NCBI GenBank assembly: GCA_965153355.1
Contig: OZ231128.1
Span: forward strand, 31,124,001-31,188,000
Source: Flaccisagitta enflata
Lineage: Eukaryota; Chaetognatha; Sagittoidea; Aphragmophora
DNA length: 64,000 nucleotides
Direction of reading: 5' to 3'
The notes under the pieces are model-generated. The model was not told the origin of the DNA and made no database searches. It worked only from the letters and a program-made list of their open reading frames with translations. Of this stretch, positions 25,081-39,138 are shown piece after piece (the stretch's first letter is position 1; each line of letters begins with the position of its first letter). The translations under genes were made by a program, and so were the position numbers.

Positions 25081-26040
25081 AAAAAGTGATTTTAACAGAA
25101 CCATACGCAGTCGCTTGCGCGTTTAATGCAACGGAATTTTTTGCACCTGTTTTAACCGATTTTATAATTCGTTTTATAAATCAAATTACACTCTCACTTC
25201 ATAGCCGAGACCGACTCAATTCTTTTCATGAACCGCCGTTAAGAGTTTTCAGGCGTTAATCGTTACAGAAATTTGCGATTGAGAAGCTTTTGCATTGATT
25301 CCTCTCCATCATTGCCATTGATTCGGCGGGGATTTGCCACGCTATTCATTCAAAATTCATTTCTTTAAGCGCCTATTTTGCATAACTTCATCAAAGATTC
25401 AGTTATCATTGCACTCAAACTGAATCGTCATTCATGTTCCCCTTCATTCGATACTGTGACCCCGCGTCACTTGTTTCCCTTCATTCGTCACTTTTTCTCA
25501 GTTTTTTCTCTTTTCGCTTTTTGCTCTTTGCTAGGTTGGTCGGTTTGTAGGTCAGTTGGTCGGTCGTTCGGTCTATAACATTTTTGAATCAAAGCCTTTT
25601 TTTTTGTCTCGTTTGTGGTATTTTTAGTCATTCTAGCCCTAAGGTGCGTCAGTCTCTAGTGCAGGCGTAGAGAAGTACTGAAGTACTGCAGTGTTGTCAC
25701 TGTGAACAGATTCGAATGTCGTTGGGCAGCAAATCGCAAGGAGGATGAATAAGACAGCTTATTTGTCCGTGTGTCTGTTTCATCGTCTCTCTTCGTCTTT
25801 GATTTGCCGCGTCCGTACGCTTCTCCCAGAAATGCCTCAATACAAAATCTCGTCCCGGTCAATTCCTGATATTTTCTCATTTGATTGATGTCATGTTTAT
25901 TCAATTCTGGATTTCCAGTCTTTTTTTTAATACAAAGTTTGTAAGAATTAATCTTTAAATAATTAGGCAAAAAAGGCAGATGAATGTTATGGCAAATGAT
26001 TTTTTTTTTTGCACTTTTTTCAGGATTCACCTCAACACTG

Positions 26041-26042
<2 letters not shown>
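25081..26042. other. No gene seen; element fragments
   Basis: GTGACCCCGCGTCACTTGTT at about 25457-25476 is a lone type C 5' end in reverse orientation. GGTTGGTCGGTTTGTAGG at about 25534 is a CGGTC-type scrap. The frame at 25656-26030 has no recognisable similarity. Confidence 0.5.
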
Positions 26043-26610
<568 letters not shown>

Positions 26611-26969
26611 CTGTTTATATCTTCCCTGCATCTCCTTCTCCATCTCCCTCTCATTCGTTCACTTTCTCTTCTCGTTCTCTCTCTTCAATTCCACTTCCTC
26701 CGTGGCCCGAGGCGGTACCAAGACTGCAAAGAGGCTAGCTCCTCACTTCGAGGGTGAAATGCTTGGAGATCAAAACTAGCGCCACATCTTTGGGCCAGGA
26801 TCACAACTTTTTCTCATCTCTCCTCCAACATCTTCCCTCAGGGCCACCCAGTTAAAAATCCGGCCTATCATCAATACACAAACCTTTGCTCTCTTTTCTA
26901 AGAGCTTCTCTTTTTTTTCATGAGAGTGAGAGAGGAGAAAAAAAGAGAATGATTTATAAAAAAATAAGA

Positions 26970-27832
<863 letters not shown>

Positions 27833-27990
27833 TGTCCTCGTATCTCTATAAGAGGCTGTGGCTGTCTGTCTCATTGGTCGGTTTGTTGATTAGTCTGTCT
27901 GTCTGCATGTGTGTTGGTTGGACACAAAAACATTTAAATCATGAAATCCGAGGGACTTTGATCAAAAGAGCACTACCAATTTAATCTTTC
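27833..27990 (-). mobile_element. Hairpin-ended element fragment, type D
   Basis: TTTTTAGATGTGTCCTCGTA, CTCTATAAGAGGCTGTGG, GGTCGG and TGTCTG repeats. The far end was not recognised. Confidence 0.55.
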
Positions 27991-28045
27991 ACTGATTCCA
28001 TCATTCACATAAATCATAATCATTTGTTCATTCAGAGAGGAAGAA

Positions 28046-28204
<159 letters not shown>

Positions 28205-28223
28205 CAAAAGAAAGAATGTGGGA

Positions 28224-28988
28224 TACACCGTCTTTAAATCGGTTTGACTTTTAGTAAACCTTTATAACTCCTAAACTACTGGGAGAAAAGTCTTCAAATT
28301 TTCAGTGTATGTCGGTGGTAAGCTACGGTTTTGTTATGCCAAATCTTAATATTGAGCTCTTGAATACTTGGGGTAAGCCTAACATTGACTAAACTACCAT
28401 TTTTTTATGCCATATCATTGTCTGTGGTCTTTTTTTAAAGAGGCTGTCTTTGGCAACTTGCCATTTCCATATGAAATGACCTAAAACCCTGGGATCAGTC
28501 TCAAACCACTGATGATTGTTCATAGATTACACATCTGCTGCATAAGTATCGAAAACCTGGATATTTAAAATGGTTGCTAATGGTTTTGATTGGAAATTGT
28601 CACATTTTTGGTTTGGAAACATAGGAAAATCACCCAAAATGTTTTCACCCCCCAAAAAAAATATCAAATTTCAAGTAAAACTCAGATGAGTGAAACTTAG
28701 AAACAATTATTTAATATCTCAGATTTTTAGGTCTATTTTCTATAGACGTAGCAAGCAAATAGTAACAATCTCTTTCAAAAAAAGATATCAAAAGTTGATT
28801 TGGCCCACAAAATTGTAGTTTTTTCAATGTTAAGCTGACTTCCAATGCTTATGAACTCAACATAGAGATTTGGCATGACAAAACCGTAGCATATTACCTA
28901 CATACACTGAAAATTTGAGGACTTTTCTCCCAATAGTTTTGGAGTTATAAAGGTTTACTAAAAGTCAAACCGATTTAAAGACGGTGTA
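28224..28988. mobile_element. 765-bp foldback MITE with TA ends
   Basis: TACACCGTCTTTAAATCGG pairs with CCGATTTAAAGACGGTGTA. The arms stay complementary for about 130 bp (TGACTTTTAGTAAACCTTTA, GAGAAAAGTCTTCAAATTTT). The TA could be the target duplication, as for Tc1/mariner-derived MITEs. Confidence 0.8.
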
Positions 28989-29241
28989 ATTGCCTTTTTC
29001 TTGTTGCACTTATCGTGCTTTTGATATTCTTTACAATACGTCACGAAGAAAACTCTGGGAAATGAGATTAAATTGCAGCCATAGAAAAAAAATGAAAATC
29101 ACCTTCGAAGTTTAAATTCCTAAAAATTGCGATGGATTTATGTACAATATAAACCGCTAGACCGCTAGACCGCTAAACCGCTGGAGTTATAAGAAAGAAA
29201 GAAAGAGGAGGAAAGAAAGAAATGCAGACAGAAAGAATGAA

Positions 29242-29797
29242 AACAAGGTCGTATACACGACTACCCAAGTCGTGTGCGGGTGGGCAGGGGCAGTGATAGA
29301 ACAAGCCCAACAGGCCAACAGTCGCGTGCTACGTTACCCACAATTACACAACTTCATACGACAGAACTTCATACTACATAACGTCTGTCCCAAAAAAAGT
29401 TGTATTCTGAACCAATAACGACTGTCCAATAAAAAGTTGAAAAAATACCCAAAATACCCAAAAATACCCAAAAATACCCAATAACACCCAAAAATACCCA
29501 AAAATACCCAAAAACACCTAATAATACCCAAAAATACTCAAAAATACCTGAAAAAAACCAAAAGTATCTGAGAGTACCCTAAAATACCTTAAGAACCAAA
29601 AATAACTTAAGTACCCTAAAGTACCCTAAAGTACCCTGAAATACCCTAGAGTACCTTAAAATACCTTAAAAAACCTTATAAAGTCATAATTTCAAAAACG
29701 TGACGGACGGACCGACTTACCGACCGACCGACCGACCGACCGACCGACCGACCGACCGACACGGCAAGGTGTAGAGTCGCGTGCACGCGACTAAAAA
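29242..29797 (+). mobile_element. Hairpin-ended element, type A, composite with AAATACCC minisatellite
   Basis: AACAAGGTCGTATACACGAC has a covaried 5' stem GTCG/CGAC. A second 5' end (AACAAGCCCAACAGGCCAAC) starts at about 29303, so two elements are fused. The core is (AAAATACCCA)n then (GTACCCTAAA)n. The end is CGACC repeats and the hairpin AGTCGCGTGCACGCGACT plus A-run. Confidence 0.8.
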
Positions 29798-29918
29798 CTA
29801 TGATTAAGACATGACAAAAAACCTGTTACTTTCTGAGGAAGACATGTGTGTTTGTTGAGGATTTTCTTTGAAATGGCCTTTTTCTTAAAACTCAGAGAAG
29901 CAGGCTTAGTTTATATAA

Positions 29919-30862
29919 GGGTCATTTCAGCACAAATCACACAAACTATAAAACCCAAAAAAATAGATTTGGCTCATTTTTGGTGTACAGATAGCCCAAG
30001 TGGAGATATGCATAAATCCCGAATTTTTTTGCTCTACGACGCATATTTTGGATTTTACGGGGGTTTGAAATTTGGCCCCCCCAGGGTACCCCCAAATCTT
30101 TTAAGGGCCATAACTTGGCCTGTAGTTGAGCTAGAAAGATAATCTTGGTGTCAATCATCTAGTTTTGGACCAAAGAATCTGATACAACAATAAAAATGGT
30201 CAAAAAATTTTTCTGGGGGGGTGATTACCCCTAGGGGTGGTTATTTGGGGTACCCCGGGGTACCTAGTACGGTGAAATTTGGAAAAATTCAAATTGAAAA
30301 AGAAACTTCATGGTTTTTTGTATCATATTCAAAAATAAAAAACATGTGTATAGACCTCCTTAATACTGAAAAAAAAATAATAAAATGGCTTGTCGGGCTA
30401 TTTGTTACATTTTTACCCTTCTTGGGCCATTTTTGGGTGAAAATGAGAAAAATGGTCCAACAAGCCATTTTATTATTTTTTTTTCAGCGTCTAGGAGGTT
30501 TATACACATGTTTTTTATTTTTGAATATGATACAAAAAAACATGAAGTTTCTTTCAATTTGAATTTTCTAGTACCGTACTAAATTACCAAATATTATACC
30601 CCCCCAAAAATTTTTGACCAATTTTGTTGTATCAGATTCTTTGGTCCAAAACTAGATGGTGACACCAAGATTGTCTTTCTAGCTCAACTACAGGCCAAGT
30701 TATATTAAGATTTACAGGGCAAATTTCAAACCCCCGTAAAATCCAAAATAATGCGTCGTATTCAGGATATGCATATCTCACATGGGCTATCTGTACACCA
30801 AAAATGAGCCAAATCTATTTTTTGGGGTTTTATAGTTTGTGTGATTTGTGCTGAAATGACCC
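29919..30862. mobile_element. 944-bp foldback MITE with ATAA target duplication
   Basis: GGGTCATTTCAGCACAAATC pairs with GATTTGTGCTGAAATGACCC. The arms match over most of their length (about 400 bp each). ATAA lies at 29915-29918 and 30863-30866. Confidence 0.85.
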
Positions 30863-30866
30863 ATAA

Positions 30867-31166
30867 GTAATGTTGTCCAACTCATATTAATGAAATCTTA
30901 CTTTTTGTTTATGCTTGCTGTGCATTTTCTGTAATTCATGCTTTTATCTATATATCAATCTTTATGGCAATTTTTTTTTCGTTTTAATTCTGATGTTATC
31001 ATTTTGATGTACAAGTTCTTACAGTTAGCCAATCAAAAAGCTCTCAACTACAGATAGTGCAGATTGCAATCTACCTTCATCAGTCCATCTGTCCAACTTG
31101 GGTAGCCATGTATCTGGCCTTGTTTATGATTTGACACAGTGCTAAAACAATAATTTTGTGAAAAAA
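30867..31166 (-). other. No gene seen; lone 5' end of a hairpin element at 31096-31131
   Basis: GGGTAGCCATGTATCTGGCC followed by TTGTT is the type A 5' end in reverse. The rest is AT-rich. Confidence 0.5.
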
Positions 31167-31600
31167 GGATTCTGTATCTAGGCAAATTAGATCATTTCCA
31201 ATCGATTTGACCGCACTTCTGAAGAACTTTTTTCGAAAAAATTTCTTGGTCAATTTTTTGAGGCGTCGACCCTGAAATTTTTTAAGTTTTTTGAAAAATT
31301 GTTTATTCTACAGGATGTCGGATCTAGGCAAATTAGGTCATTTCCAATCGATTAGACCCCCCTTCTGAAGAACTTTTCTCGAAAAAATTTCCTTGGTCAA
31401 TTTTTTGAGGCGTCGACCCTGGAGTTTTTTGAAAAAAATTTTATTCTACAGGATGTTGGATCTAGGCAAATTAGGTCATTTCCAATCGATTAGACCCCCC
31501 TTTTGAAGACACTTTTGGAAAAAATATTTTCTGTACGGGCCAATTTAGGGGCCCCTAGGGACCCCAAAAGGGCCCAAATTTTACGGCACCCCGTCTGAAT
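31167..31600 (+). repeat. Tandem repeat, about 138-146-bp unit, 3 copies
   Basis: Units start near 31167, 31313 and 31451 with TCTAGGCAAATTAG, and carry CGATTAGACCCCCCTTCTGA and TTTTTTGAGGCGTCGACCCT. The last runs into GGGGCCCCTAGGGACCCC. A diverged relative is at 33829. Confidence 0.85.
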
Positions 31601-31990
31601 CATTTATTTTCCTAAAAAGGGCCTTGTAAAAAAAAAATCACACTTTGGTCCGGATTTGCAGTGATCACCCAATATCTCCCCTAGAACAACTCCACTATAC
31701 GACAGAGTCTTGCTGTCAACACTCGCCTTTTACACTCGTGTGAAATAAAGAATTGTTCTTTCTTACCACAACGACAACCTCTTTTTCTTTTTGGCCCATT
31801 GGAAATTTGAGGGACTTCTTGCCGTAGTAGCCGATCGATCTTGTCCATGATGAAAAAAAACTGCTATAACAACCCCAGCCAATTCCTTTTCTTTATATTT
31901 TGAATTGCTCTGCATTATGCAACAGGAGAGAGAACAAAAATCATTTTTTTTCATTCACTCCCTTTTTTTTAATGGTAGAAGAAGGAAAAT
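31601..31990. other. No gene recognised
   Basis: AT-rich; the frame at 31763-31954 has no similarity. Confidence 0.5.
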
Positions 31991-33536
31991 AACAAGGCCA
32001 ACACTTATAAGTCGTGTGCAGGACAAAAATACCTGAACTGACCTGACTCCTTTTTCTATCTTTTTATCGAAAATCAGACTTAAACCAGACCCAAACCAGA
32101 CTCAAACCAGACTAAAACCAGACTAAAACCAGACTAAAACCAGACTAAAACCAGACTCAAACCAGAATTAAACCAGACCTAAACCAGACCAAAACCAGAC
32201 TTAAACCAGACCAAAACCAGACATAAACCAGACATAAACCAGACATAAACCAGACATAAACCAGACATAAACCAGACTCAAACCAGACATAAACCAGACT
32301 CAAACCAGACATAAACCAGACTCAAACCAGACTCAAGCCAGACTCAAACAGGACCCAAACCAGCAGACTTAAACCAGCATACTTAAACCAGCATACTTCA
32401 ACCAGCAAACTTAAACCAACAGACTCAAACCAGCAGACTCAAACCAGCAGACTCAAACCAGCAGACTCAAACCAGCAGACTTAAACCAGCAGACTCAAAC
32501 CAGCAGACTTAAACCAGCAGACCTAAACCAGCAGACTTAAACCAGCATGATCAATTTAGCAGACTTAAACCAGCAGACTTAAACCAGCAGACTTAAACCA
32601 GCCAACTTAAACCAGCCAACTTAAACTAGCAGACTTAAACCAGCAGACTTGACCAGCAGACCTAAACCAGGAGACCTTAATCAGCCAACTTGAAACCAGC
32701 AGACTTGAAATGACATATATGACCAAAACATACCAAAAAACATAAATGACCATAACATACCAAAAAACATGAATGACCAAAAAAAACCAAAAAAACAAAA
32801 AAGAATTTAAAATAACAAAAAACCCAAAAACCCAAAACCAAAAAACCAAAAAACCAAAAAAAAGAAACAAAACCAAAAACCAAACAAACCAAAAACCATG
32901 TTAAATGACCAAAAATGACCTGAAATGTTCCAAAATGACTTAAAATGACTTAAAACTATTTTTAATGCCCAAAAATGACACAAATGGTTTAAATGTACAA
33001 AGTGACATAAATGATCAAAAATGACCAAAAATGACTAAAAGCAACCAAAAATAACTAAATGCAACCAAAAATGACCAAAAACAACAAAATAATGACTCAA
33101 AATAACTCCAGACGACCAAAATTGACCAAAAACGACGCAAAAAAGCAAAGTGTAACTAAAAACTACAAAAGCCAAAAAATGACTTAGAGTGACTTAGAAT
33201 GACTTAGAATGACTTGTAATGACTTAGAATGACTTGTAATGACTTAGAATGACTTAGAATAACTTAGAATGACCAAGAATGACTTAAAATGACTTATAAT
33301 AACAAAAGATGACAAAAATGACAAAAAATGACAAAATGACTTAAGTGACTAAAATTAACTGAAAATGACTGGAAATGACTAAGAATGACTTAAAATGACT
33401 TAAAATGATGTAAAATACCCTAAAATGACGTACAACGACAAAAAAAAGCAAAGTGTTACGGACGGACAGACCGACCGACTGACGGACCGACGGACCGACA
33501 GAGCGGGTTATAGAGTCGCGTGCACGCGACTAAAAA
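31991..33536 (+). mobile_element. Hairpin-ended element, type A, 1.5 kb with large minisatellite core
   Basis: AACAAGGCC and AAGTCGTGTGCAGG at the left; GACCGAC repeats, GGGTTATAGAGTCGCG and the hairpin AGTCGCGTGCACGCGACT plus A-run at the right. The core is successive arrays: AAACCAGACT (about 32080-32350), CAGCAGACTTAAACC (about 32360-32700), AAATGACC and GACTTAGAAT units (to about 33430). Confidence 0.8.
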
Positions 33537-33828
33537 GGTTAACCATGCATTAGGTCAGGAGCAATAATGCAAAGACTGCCCCTAAACTAGGCAAAGATGT
33601 GTGTTCAACTTTACGACGGTTCACAATCGATATTTTTGGCTCAGACGTCGAGAAGCATGACATCAGCTAGTATTTCAAATTTCAGGACAATCGCATCAGT
33701 AGTTAAGAAGTTACGGCCTTTTTCATACTTCAAAAGTAAAAGAGAAAAGCGACATTCTTTTTTTCCGTTCTTTCTTTGAACTCGCCCCCAATCAATTTTT
33801 TAAAATTTTTTGAAAAAAGTAATGTTAC

Positions 33829-34270
33829 AGGATTTTGGATATAGGCGAATTAAACAATTTCCTATCGATTGCACCTCACTTTTGAAAACCATTTTTCAAA
33901 AAAATGTTTTGTGATTTTTTTTTTTAAGTCTCTGACGCGCGACACAAAAATTTTCAAAGTTTTTTGAAAAAAAATGAAAATATAAGATTTTGGATCTAGG
34001 CAAATCAAACAATTCCTTATTGATTGCACCCCACTTATAAAAACCATTTTTCAAAAAAATATTTTGTGATTTTTTTTTCTAAGTCCCTGACGCGCGACAC
34101 AAAAATTTTCAGAGTTTTTTGTAAAAAAGTGAAAATACAAGATTTTGGATCTACGCAAATCAAACAATTTTCTATTGATTGCACCCCACTTTTGAAAACC
34201 ATTTTCTAAAAAAAATATTTCATAATTTTTTTTTTAAAGTCCCTGACGTGCGACACAAAAATTTTCTAAG
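33829..34270 (+). repeat. Tandem repeat, about 155-bp unit, interrupted by an element
   Basis: Units share GATTTTGGATCTAGGCAAAT, GATTGCACCCCACTT and CTGACGCGCGACACAAAAAT. A further copy resumes at about 34627-34780 after the inserted element at 34271-34626. It is related to the repeat at 31167. Confidence 0.85.
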
Positions 34271-34626
34271 TTTTTAGTCGCGTGCACGCGACTCTACACC
34301 TTGGTCTGTCGGTCGGTCCGTCGGTCCCGTAACGTTTCTAAATTTTCGACATTTTTTATCGGTTTTTAACATTTTTTATCAGTTTTTAACATTTTTTAAC
34401 ATTTTTTAACATTTTTTAACATTTTCTGACATTTTTGGCATTTTAACATTTTTTAACATTTTTAACATTTTTTAACATTTTTTAACATTTTTTAACATTT
34501 TTCAACATCTTTTAACATTCTTTAACATTTTTTAACATTTTTTAACATTTCTTATCATTTTAACATTTCGTAACATTTTGTTTGTCATTTCCAGATGCAC
34601 ACGACTGTTGCCCTCTTGGGCTTGTT
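34271..34626 (-). mobile_element. Hairpin-ended element, type A, with TTTTAACATT minisatellite, inserted in a tandem repeat
   Basis: TTTTT|AGTCGCGTGCACGCGACT, GGTCGGTCC, about 20 units of an 11-bp TTTTTTAACAT repeat, then GTTGCCCTCTTGGGCTTG|TTT. The 5' stem is GCCC/GGGC. The surrounding repeat continues on both sides with no duplicated target beyond the T-run. Confidence 0.85.
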
Positions 34627-34780
34627 TATAAAAAAGTGAAAATACATGATTTTGGATCTAGGCAAATCAAACAATTTCCTATTGATTGCACCCCACTTTT
34701 TTTTTCCAAAAAAAAATTTTCAATAAGGGCTTTTTTGGGGGCCCTTAGGGGCCCCTGAAAAGAAATTAATGATGTTTAGT

Positions 34781-35012
34781 TAAAGCCGACGGCAAGAAAA
34801 ATCGAATCTCCGTCAAACAAAATCTAGAACACCTAGATCAGTGGTGATTTGCGCCTTCAATGACTCTCAACACTTCAGGGGGCGAGTTTTTTTCATAACG
34901 AGATGCGCATTCAGCCTTAGAAATTTTTAGTTGTTGCTCGTTCCCTACCTAAACGCCAAAAAAGTAAAAGACGTTTAGTTTGACAAACGGACGGAAAAAG
35001 CAGTTTGTAGAA
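34781..35012. other. No gene recognised
   Basis: Short unassigned spacer between repeats. Confidence 0.5.
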
Positions 35013-35222
35013 AACAAGTGACGCGGGGTCACAAAATCGTTGCGGATAGGTGGGCAGGGGCTTCCAACCCCCATATACAGCCCAACTCGCCCTCAACACC
35101 CATTGCATACACACACATCAAAATGCGCGTTTCAGCGATTTTCAACGAGTGTGTTATGGACCCAAGGAAGCAGCATCGGATGGACAAAGCCTCTTGTAGA
35201 GTTGAGTGTCCGCTACTAAAAA
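35013..35222 (+). mobile_element. Hairpin-ended element, type C
   Basis: AACAAGTGACGCGGGGTCAC, GTTGCGGATAGGTGGGCAGG, CACACACATCAAAATGCGCG and the end CTCTTGTAGAGTTGAGTGTC. The hairpin is partly decayed, followed by CTAAAAA. Confidence 0.8.
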
Positions 35223-35236
35223 CAGGAAAAATATTG

Positions 35237-35466
35237 TTTTTAGTTGCGGACACGCAACTCTATAAGAGGCTTTGTCCGTCCGTCGGTCCGTCCGTCGGTC
35301 CGTCCGTCGGTCCGTCCGTAACCCACGAGTCGAAAAGTGGAAAAACGAGCGTATTAGATGGTTTTTTGGGTATGTGTGTTGGTGGGGGGGGGCATGGGGT
35401 GTGGATGGGGGTTGGATGCCCCTGCCCACCAGTCCGTAACGATGTTGTGCCCCTGCGTCACTTGTT
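35237..35466 (-). mobile_element. Hairpin-ended element, type C (head to head with 35013-35222)
   Basis: TTTTTAG, the hairpin AGTTGCGGACACGCAACT, CTATAAGAGGC, TCCGTCGG repeats, and the type C 5' end ACCCCTGCGTCACTTGTT reading ...GTGACGC in reverse. Confidence 0.8.
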
Positions 35467-35495
35467 CCAAAAATATCACTGTTTGTGCACGCTTA

Positions 35496-35795
35496 AACAA
35501 GCCCGAACTGGCAACGATGCGTCCAGACTGTGTCTCTGCGTATATTGATCATGTGACACATATGGATTGACAGATGGACAAACAGACAGATGGAACGACA
35601 AGAGTAGTAATGGAGGCTCTCAAATCATGTTTGTCTCGCAGTAGATTCAGTGTAAGATCTCGTCGTGGCCGAAAACCGCCGAAAACCGCGGTTTTTGCAC
35701 AGGCGTAACGGACCGACAGACGGACCGACCGACCGACGGACGGACGGACGGACGGACAAGCCCTCTTATAGAGATGCGAGGACGCATCTAAAAAC
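35496..35795 (+). mobile_element. Hairpin-ended element, type D, full length
   Basis: AACAAGCCCGAACTGGCAAC (5' stem GCC/GGC), box X CGATGCGTCC, GGACGGAC repeats, CCTCTTATAGAG and the hairpin AGATGCGAGGACGCATCT plus AAAAA. The distal arm GGACGCATC is the exact inverted repeat of X. Confidence 0.85.
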
Positions 35796-35796
35796 C

Positions 35797-35797
<1 letters not shown>

Positions 35798-35879
<82 letters not shown>

Positions 35880-35880
35880 C
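35798..35880 (+). repeat. (GT)n microsatellite
   Basis: About 38 GT units. Confidence 0.97.
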
Positions 35881-36290
35881 GTGCGGACGCTATCTTGTAC
35901 CGCATTTCTTTCATGTTGTTCTTTTCATGGCCAAAACAAAATTAATCAATACCCGCTCATACTCAGAGCTTCAGCGATATTCAACTACGGCGAAAAAAGT
36001 GGCGTTCCCATGAGCTTCCTGTACCTTCATAAACCTCACCCTAAACAAGATGCGTTAAGAACTCGTCAAACAAGGCCATTTCATCAATTTTCATCATGTA
36101 TGAAAGTCTTCTCAACTATATTTTCCCCCAATTTACACTCACGCTTTTGTTATTGATAAAAGCTTTAATGGACTTTTTCTCTCATTTATCGTCTTTTAAT
36201 CAAAATTGATGGAACATGAAACTCAATCTGATGAGGCAATATACTCAAAGTACCCTCATTGTGACCTCCCTTCCAACTCCTCACAATGTT
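35881..36290. other. No gene recognised
   Basis: Unassigned mixed sequence. Confidence 0.5.
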
Positions 36291-36661
<371 letters not shown>

Positions 36662-36909
36662 CATGTGGATTTTTGAAAAGAAGGGAGAAGCAGTAGCCAA
36701 AGGAGAAAAAGAAGGCGAAGAAGAAGATGATGAAGCAGAGAAAGTTTTTCTTTTCATTTCCCGCAACCCCGTTGAGCGTTCACCTGGATACAAGAAATGC
36801 CCCGCGGCTCACCCGATGAACTCATCCGAGATATAATCATCTTCTTCCCCAATACTGGCCGCCTTCTCTCCCCCCTCCTCCCATACAGGCTCACTTTCTC
36901 CCCCCACAC

Positions 36910-37132
<223 letters not shown>

Positions 37133-37327
37133 TTTCTTCATTTTATACATTGAGGTTTTATTTCTCCTTACACAGACTTTGTATTATTTCTTGCTTCTTG
37201 TTCTCAATTGTGAGACGTCGAGCTATATTTGTCAGAAATATTGGTCTAGTCTCAAATTATTTCTGAGAGCTGTTATTTGTCCCATTAAAAAACGAGTCCA
37301 GAGAGAAAAGAAACGGCGACGTGTGGC

Positions 37328-37545
37328 TTTTAAGTTGCGGACACGTATCTCTAAAAGTGGCTTGTCCGTCCGTCCGTCCGTCCGTCCGTGATGTTTGAGT
37401 CAAATAGTGTGAAAACGTGCATTCATGATTCTGCATTTATGATTGTCTGTGAGAGTGAGTGAGCTAGGGGTTCGGGTCTTGGGGAGGGTATGACCGTATG
37501 AATGGGGGTTGTATGCCCCTGCCCACCCGACCGCAACGATAATTT
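37328..37545 (-). mobile_element. Hairpin-ended element, type C
   Basis: TTTTAAGTTGCGGACACGTA, CTAAAAGTGGCTTG, CCGTCCGT repeats, GGGGTTGTATGCCCCTGCCC and CCGACCGCAACGATAATTTC. The far 5' stem-loop is lost. Confidence 0.65.
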
Positions 37546-38267
37546 CTATTGAACCCACACTCGGGACCTGTCGACTTTTTACTATAAATTATAGCTATGA
37601 AAAGTGAAAATCGCCCCTCGCTATACCCAAACTGAAAAATAGCTACTACATACATGCTAGTTTTCCATTTAGCAACACTAACTCGCTGATGATGGTCGGA
37701 GGCAAAGCTAAGAATAGATTCTAGATTCAGGGAAGGTATCTTTTAGAATAAACAAAAAAGAAAACAATGGACGCGAAATAGAAAAATGAGATAATGAATG
37801 GATGAATTGATACATACACACAACGGGAGAAAGAGAGAAACTAGACGATAATTTGATATTGTTTGGATATTTGATGCCCTCAAAAGAATGGGAAAAGAAA
37901 AAGACAAAATGGCTAAATTAACGTCAGTTTGAAAAGGCGTTAAGAATATTAAAATGTAATAGAATGAAAAAAAAATCGCATTTAACATTGAGAAAATAAG
38001 ATATCAAACAGATTTTTTTTGAAAAAAGAACGAAACACAAAAGAGGAAGGGGGAAGGAGGTAAGAAAGGAATACAGTTGTAGATGCTGATACGCCCCCGT
38101 TGATAGGCAGGAGCACTGATGTTATACATGTCCTTAATACCGAAGCACTCTTAATAAGGTGACGATTTTGTGTAGCATGGTAGCAATGCTACGCGGCAGG
38201 CAAGCCCCAAAGTGCGTTAGATGTGGCCGGAGAAAGAAAGGGGGGGGGAGAGTGGAACAAAAGAAAG
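37546..38267. other. No gene recognised
   Basis: AT-rich with no supported frame. ATGCTACGCGGCAGGC at 38187 is shared in part with 47277-47292. Confidence 0.5.
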
Positions 38268-38269
38268 CT

Positions 38270-38360
<91 letters not shown>

Positions 38361-38361
38361 G
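38268..38361 (+). repeat. (GAAA)n microsatellite
   Basis: About 23 units. Confidence 0.97.
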
Positions 38362-38827
38362 AAGCACAGAAAAAAGATTTTCGGCTTTGTGGCAGAGCCG
38401 AATGTCAGCTGACATCACTTGCGCGGTTGATCGTTGACCAGGATCGAAACGGTTTTTGATTTGATCCATCAGCGTTATTCCCAGTAAATGAAATCCTCAT
38501 TTGCGTATTGCAGTTATTTGTTTTTTTTACTGGCTGATTACCGTTCTCATGCAATAAGAAAATCACTCTCGGCGTAAAATAAATTTTTATTTCTGTGACC
38601 GATATATGGTCCGATGACTTTTTAATAACAATTAAAAAAAGAACAGAGAATAATTTCGTATTACCCCCTAACCAGATTTTGTTTTGTTCGAAGGAGTCTT
38701 AAACTAAAAAAAAATGCTCTATAACGATGGAATTCCGCGATTCGCTGTCTCTTCTTGTCGTGCTGCTTCGGCCACAGGCAAGACTGAAAACTTGGTCTTC
38801 AGACTTAGTGTGCTGCGACGTTGTGAT
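38362..38827. other. No gene recognised
   Basis: Unassigned AT-rich sequence. Confidence 0.5.
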
Positions 38828-39138
38828 CAGTCAGTGGACAAAACACTATAGGTATATATATCATACCACTGGCTTCGATCTAACATACTGCTCAAAAACA
38901 AAATATTGTATGCGACAATCAGTTGCTCAAGTTAAAGCTGGCTGTAACAAACATAATGTTGTATTCAACAACGGGTTGTTAGAATTACAGCTGGCTGTAA
39001 TGCTACAATTTTGTAACATTACAGCCGGGTGTTATTTAAACCACTGGTTGTTGCATACAACATTTTGTTAACTATCAGCATGTTGGATCAAAACCAACGG
39101 TATGATATATATACCTATTATGTTTTGTCCGCTGACTG
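38828..39138. mobile_element. MITE, CAGTCAGTGGAC family, TGAT duplication
   Basis: CAGTCAGTGGACAAAACACT and a 60-bp imperfect inverted partner end the 311-bp element. TGAT is duplicated at 38824-38827 and 39139-39142. The inside has ACAGCTGGCTGTAA-type small palindromes. Confidence 0.85.
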
